From: Nitrospirota bacterium
GTDB lineage: Bacteria; Nitrospirota; Thermodesulfovibrionia; UBA6902; BMS3Bbin08
Direction of reading: 5' to 3'
Assembly (NCBI GenBank): GCA_030637135.1
Contig: DAOVVO010000052.1
Span: 1 to 8,931, forward strand
DNA length: 8,931 nucleotides
Position 1 is the first letter of the stretch, and each line of letters starts with the position of its first letter. Below the pieces are notes generated by a model. It saw nothing but the letters and a program-made list of their open reading frames with translations, was not told the origin of the DNA and did no database searches. Shown here in pieces: positions 6,868 through 8,931 of the stretch. The translations under genes and the position numbers were made by a program.

Positions 6868-7082
6868 TAGTCTGAGTAACGAGAAACATAATTTAAAAAA
6901 TTTTGGCTCTTTTACAAAAAGGATTGATATACTCAAAAAAGACATTAAAAATCAAAAAATGTAAAATATGAAATGTTACATCTATAACTTTCATCATCTG
7001 CATTTATTTTTCTAAAGATTTTTAAATCGACGTATCCACGTACTGCAGGAAGTTTTACATTAAAAACGGAATTTTAAAGGCG
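6868..7082. other. AT-rich intergenic stretch, nothing assigned
   Basis: About 215 bases of A- and T-rich sequence between the ComF stop and the gltD-like remnant. I see no convincing terminator for the gpmI-comF transcript, no tRNA and no repeat. The remnant's frame extends upstream to a TAA at 7023-7025 without strong similarity before about 7065. Confidence 0.5.
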
Positions 7083-7295
7083 ATGTTTAAAATTATCAGA
7101 AAAGAAACTCTTGCACCAAAGATAGACATGATGGTAATACGCCGAGGTGATATTACAACCGGTGCAGCTACTGTAATAAGCGCGATGGGTGTTGGCAAGC
7201 GTGCAGCACGGGCAATCAACAGTTATATTATGGGCCACACAAAATCTTCCCCGCAGCCTCCTGAGAAAGTTCTGAATCTGAGTAAGCCTCAATAA
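7083..7295 (+). pseudogene. C-terminal remnant of a GltD-type NADPH oxidoreductase (glutamate synthase small-chain family)
   Basis: The 70-residue frame contains RGDITTGAATVISAMGVGKRAARAINSYIMG (in pieces: GDITTGAATVISAMG, then GKRAARAINSYI). This closely matches the C-terminal FAD-binding end of GltD and related oxidoreductases, usually GVFAGGDIVTGAATVI-AMGAGRKAAKAID-YL. KETLAPKID just before resembles the TL.T.I.GVFAGGD lead-in, but GVFAGGD itself has become MMVIRRGD, so the flavin-contacting glycines are lost. The other 400 or so residues of the protein are absent: an in-frame TAA lies at 7023. Similarity stops near residue 51, and the last 19 residues are antisense to the nagZ-like gene. 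An AAAGG sits close to the ATG, but a functional protein seems unlikely. It is best read as a relic left by deletion or rearrangement. Confidence 0.65.
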
Positions 7296-8712
7296 CGGCA
7301 TCTGCTTTTATGCCGGAGAATACATAAGGACAGCAGAAGCCTGCAATCACGGAATACCCTGAAGTTTTTACGGCTTTTTGGAGTATAGTCTTTAATTTTT
7401 TACTCAATCCGGCTCTCCCTTTCCATGCAGATATCTTTGAAAACACCGCAGCAATAAGTGTCTTATCGGAAAGGGGTTTGAGAAGTGTGTTCGTGCTTCC
7501 ATGAAATTGGTTGTCGATATAAATGGTTTTTGTTCCGGGATAGCGTGTTTTTATCGTTTTCGCAAAAACATCTCCTGCGTTACAGTTATCATCATCAAGT
7601 ATCAGGATAATCGGTTCTCTGTGCAGTGTTTTTAATCCAGGGCTCACCTTGATTGATTTGCGCGTCAGTTCATGCGCTGTTTTCCAGTGTGAACGTATCC
7701 CTACGCGGGTGCCTTTAAGCGGTGATGTTACCTTTTTCAGGTTTTTTTTTGCGTTTAAAACAGTATGAAAAGACCTTTCAACTGCCGGCATTATCTCATT
7801 CCCTCGTGAAGACAGGTACTGTATTACCTTTTCAGGATGTTCCGGATGAAGCAGTATGTCTGCCCCGGCATCTAAAGCCATTAAACATGCCCTTGCCTCT
7901 GAAGTAAGGCTCTTTCTGCTGACTGCGTGCATATTCATCGCATCTGTAATAACAAGTCCCTTGAAGTTCATCTCCTGCCTTAAAAGTCCACAGATTGTTT
8001 TTCGGGAAAGACTGGATGCATAGTGTGCGTCAAGAGCAGGTATCTTAAGATGCCCGACCATAATCATCTTTACTTCGGATTTTATAGCGTGTTTGAAAGG
8101 ATAAAGTTCGACACGGCGGAGTCTCTTCATATCTGCGTATACGACTGGCAATTCCCTGTGAGAGTCTTTGGTAGTGTCTCCATGACCGGGAAAATGTTTT
8201 GCGCATGCAAAGAGTCCGTGTTGTTGAAAGCCCTTTATGAACTCATTTCCAAACCATGCGACCTTGTGAGGGGATTCAGAAAAAGCCCTCGTACATATAA
8301 TAGGATTCTGTGGATTTGTATTGACATCCAGAACAGGTGAACATATGGTATTGATTCCTGCAGCGCGTGCCTCTTGTGCAATGATATGTATTGTTCTTCT
8401 CAGGAGTTTAATGTCGTTTTTGTTTTTGGGGTTTATTGCCTGTGCAAGAGCCATGGCAGGAGGGAAGAGGGTGCCCCCGGTAATGTGCTGGCCGAGTCCC
8501 TGTTCGAGGTCAGAAGCTATGAAAAGCGGGATTTCTGCTCTATCCTGGAGTTTTTTTATTCCATGTGTTACGTCTTTTAATTTTCCTCCAAAGACAATAA
8601 AACCGCCGATGCCTTTTTTAACGAGCGATTCATAGTATGTAAATTTTTTTTTAATATCCGTGCCGTCAAGCCTCGCAATGATGAGCTGTGCAATTTTTTT
8701 CCTGTCATTCAT
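7228..8712 (-). CDS. nagZ: family 3 glycoside hydrolase, NagZ-like beta-N-acetylhexosaminidase
   Basis: A 494-residue GH3 enzyme. The TIM barrel (about 1-340) carries the NagZ signature KHFPGHGDTTKDSH at 172-185, with the D183/H185 dyad that serves as general acid/base in NagZ. The nucleophile is D257 in VITDAMNMHA. Members remove N-acetylglucosamine from muropeptides during cell-wall recycling. A second alpha/beta region (about 363-494, starting EPIILILDDDN) resembles the GH3 C-terminal domain, so this is the longer two-domain form. Typical NagZ carries EGGRVxR near residue 70; this protein has DLEQGLGQHITGGTLFPPA, so substrate preference may differ. No signal peptide is visible, which suggests the cytoplasm. 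The end, EAAGKILCGP, stops just where related proteins continue with a GKLPV-like tail, and it overlaps the convergent gltD relic. ATG 8712 lacks a Shine-Dalgarno and sits six bases after a possible -10. Confidence 0.88.
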   Translation of the reverse strand: MNDRKKIAQLIIARLDGTDIKKKFTYYESLVKKGIGGFIVFGGKLKDVTHGIKKLQDRAEIPLFIASDLEQGLGQHITGGTLFPPAMALAQAINPKNKNDIKLLRRTIHIIAQEARAAGINTICSPVLDVNTNPQNPIICTRAFSESPHKVAWFGNEFIKGFQQHGLFACAKHFPGHGDTTKDSHRELPVVYADMKRLRRVELYPFKHAIKSEVKMIMVGHLKIPALDAHYASSLSRKTICGLLRQEMNFKGLVITDAMNMHAVSRKSLTSEARACLMALDAGADILLHPEHPEKVIQYLSSRGNEIMPAVERSFHTVLNAKKNLKKVTSPLKGTRVGIRSHWKTAHELTRKSIKVSPGLKTLHREPIILILDDDNCNAGDVFAKTIKTRYPGTKTIYIDNQFHGSTNTLLKPLSDKTLIAAVFSKISAWKGRAGLSKKLKTILQKAVKTSGYSVIAGFCCPYVFSGIKADAVIEAYSDSELSQEAAGKILCGP

Positions 8713-8718
8713 GAGGAT

Positions 8719-8748
8719 AAAGTAGCATCAGGTGTTGAGAGATGTCAA
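8719..8748 (-). promoter_or_regulatory. candidate promoter of the NagZ-like gene
   Basis: On the minus strand a perfect -35 TTGACA (8748 to 8743) is followed after 18 bases by TACTTT (8724 to 8719), a weak -10 that keeps the TAnnnT pattern. ATCCTC then separates it from the ATG at 8712. The geometry is the same as at the PBP gene: six bases between -10 and start codon. Confidence 0.45.
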
Positions 8749-8761
8749 AAAAGGATTGCAT

Positions 8762-8931
8762 ATGGAAAAAATAAACAGGTATACACAGTATGTATCTAGA
8801 GAACTACTTTTTCTTGAGAATTTTGATTCATGTGGTGTTGTTATGAAAGCGCTGACAAGGAATAAATATTTAAAAGGGGGGAATGGGGTCAAAAGTTATC
8901 TTTTAATATTGAAAAAAACTTACGTTTTTTC
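8762..8931 (+). CDS. unidentified ORF, partial at the window edge
   Basis: An ATG at 8762 is preceded by AAGGA at 8751-8755 with a six-base spacer, the best Shine-Dalgarno in the window. The frame (MEKINRYTQYVSRELLFLEN and onward) stays open for 56 codons to the edge. I recognise no family in the first 38 residues. After that the frame enters GGGGGGAATGGGGTC, which looks like the flank of a mobile or repeat element rather than coding sequence. It is divergent from the NagZ-like gene, 49 bases from its start. It may be a short or interrupted gene. Confidence 0.35.
   Translation, partial: MEKINRYTQYVSRELLFLENFDSCGVVMKALTRNKYLKGGNGVKSYLLILKKTYVF
8876..8931 (+). repeat. possible left flank of a REP-associated (Y1/IS200-like) transposase element
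   Basis: GGGGGGAATGGGGTC at 8876-8890 is followed by an AT-rich stretch and an inverted repeat, GAAAAAAAC (8911-8919) with GTTTTTTC (8924-8931), at the very edge. From memory, a GGGGTCA-type sequence commonly precedes REP-associated Y1 transposase genes. No transposase is within the window, so this is only a hint. Confidence 0.25.

Noticed and set aside
8321..8635. Plus-strand ORFs of 60-105 residues inside the NagZ-like gene
   Set aside because: They are antisense to an intact GH3 coding frame and have no recognisable domain.
1..8931. CRISPR array, tRNA or rRNA gene
   Set aside because: No regularly spaced direct repeats and no cloverleaf or conserved rRNA segments were seen on reading both strands.

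Overview
The window (8931 bases, AT-leaning, with T- and A-rich intergenic stretches) looks like chromosomal DNA of an uncultured Gram-negative bacterium. A class A PBP of PBP1a type and a NagZ-like GH3 enzyme fit that reading. A two-CW cysteine domain on a sensor kinase and a CCTGCCTGCC/GGCAGGCAGG palindrome fit Nitrospirota or Desulfobacterota relatives best. That placement is inference, because no phylogenetic marker is present.

Layout, left to right. Bases 1-147 hold an unassigned open frame that may be the end of an upstream gene. 158-1687 (+) is a multi-pass membrane histidine kinase with a C-terminal two-CW domain and no response regulator beside it. A strong hairpin at 1701-1742 separates it from a convergent class A penicillin-binding protein (minus, 1809-4179). 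That gene is split into two overlapping frames by a single-base indel at an A8 run. The 4180-4611 gap holds a perfect consensus promoter for the PBP, a candidate promoter for the rightward operon, a REP-like palindrome and further hairpins. Then come gpmI (4612-6147) and a ComF-family gene (6166-6867), close enough to be one transcript. 6868-7082 is AT-rich with nothing convincing in it. 7083-7295 (+) reads as a decayed C-terminal remnant of a GltD-type oxidoreductase. It overlaps the 3' end of a convergent NagZ-like GH3 gene (7228-8712, minus), which appears to end early at that junction. 8762-8931 (+) holds an unidentified partial ORF with a good ribosome site. It runs into G-rich sequence and a terminal hairpin that may mark the start of a REP-associated transposase element.

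Functional reading. PBP1a polymerises and crosslinks peptidoglycan and the NagZ-like enzyme would recycle its fragments, but they are not in one operon. gpmI is a housekeeping glycolytic gene. ComF proteins are linked to DNA uptake or phosphoribosyl chemistry. No new multigene system is evident. The points most worth a second look are the frameshifted PBP, the -10 boxes that sit directly against start codons of genes lacking Shine-Dalgarno sites (possible leaderless transcripts), the two-CW kinase, and the gltD relic/nagZ junction.
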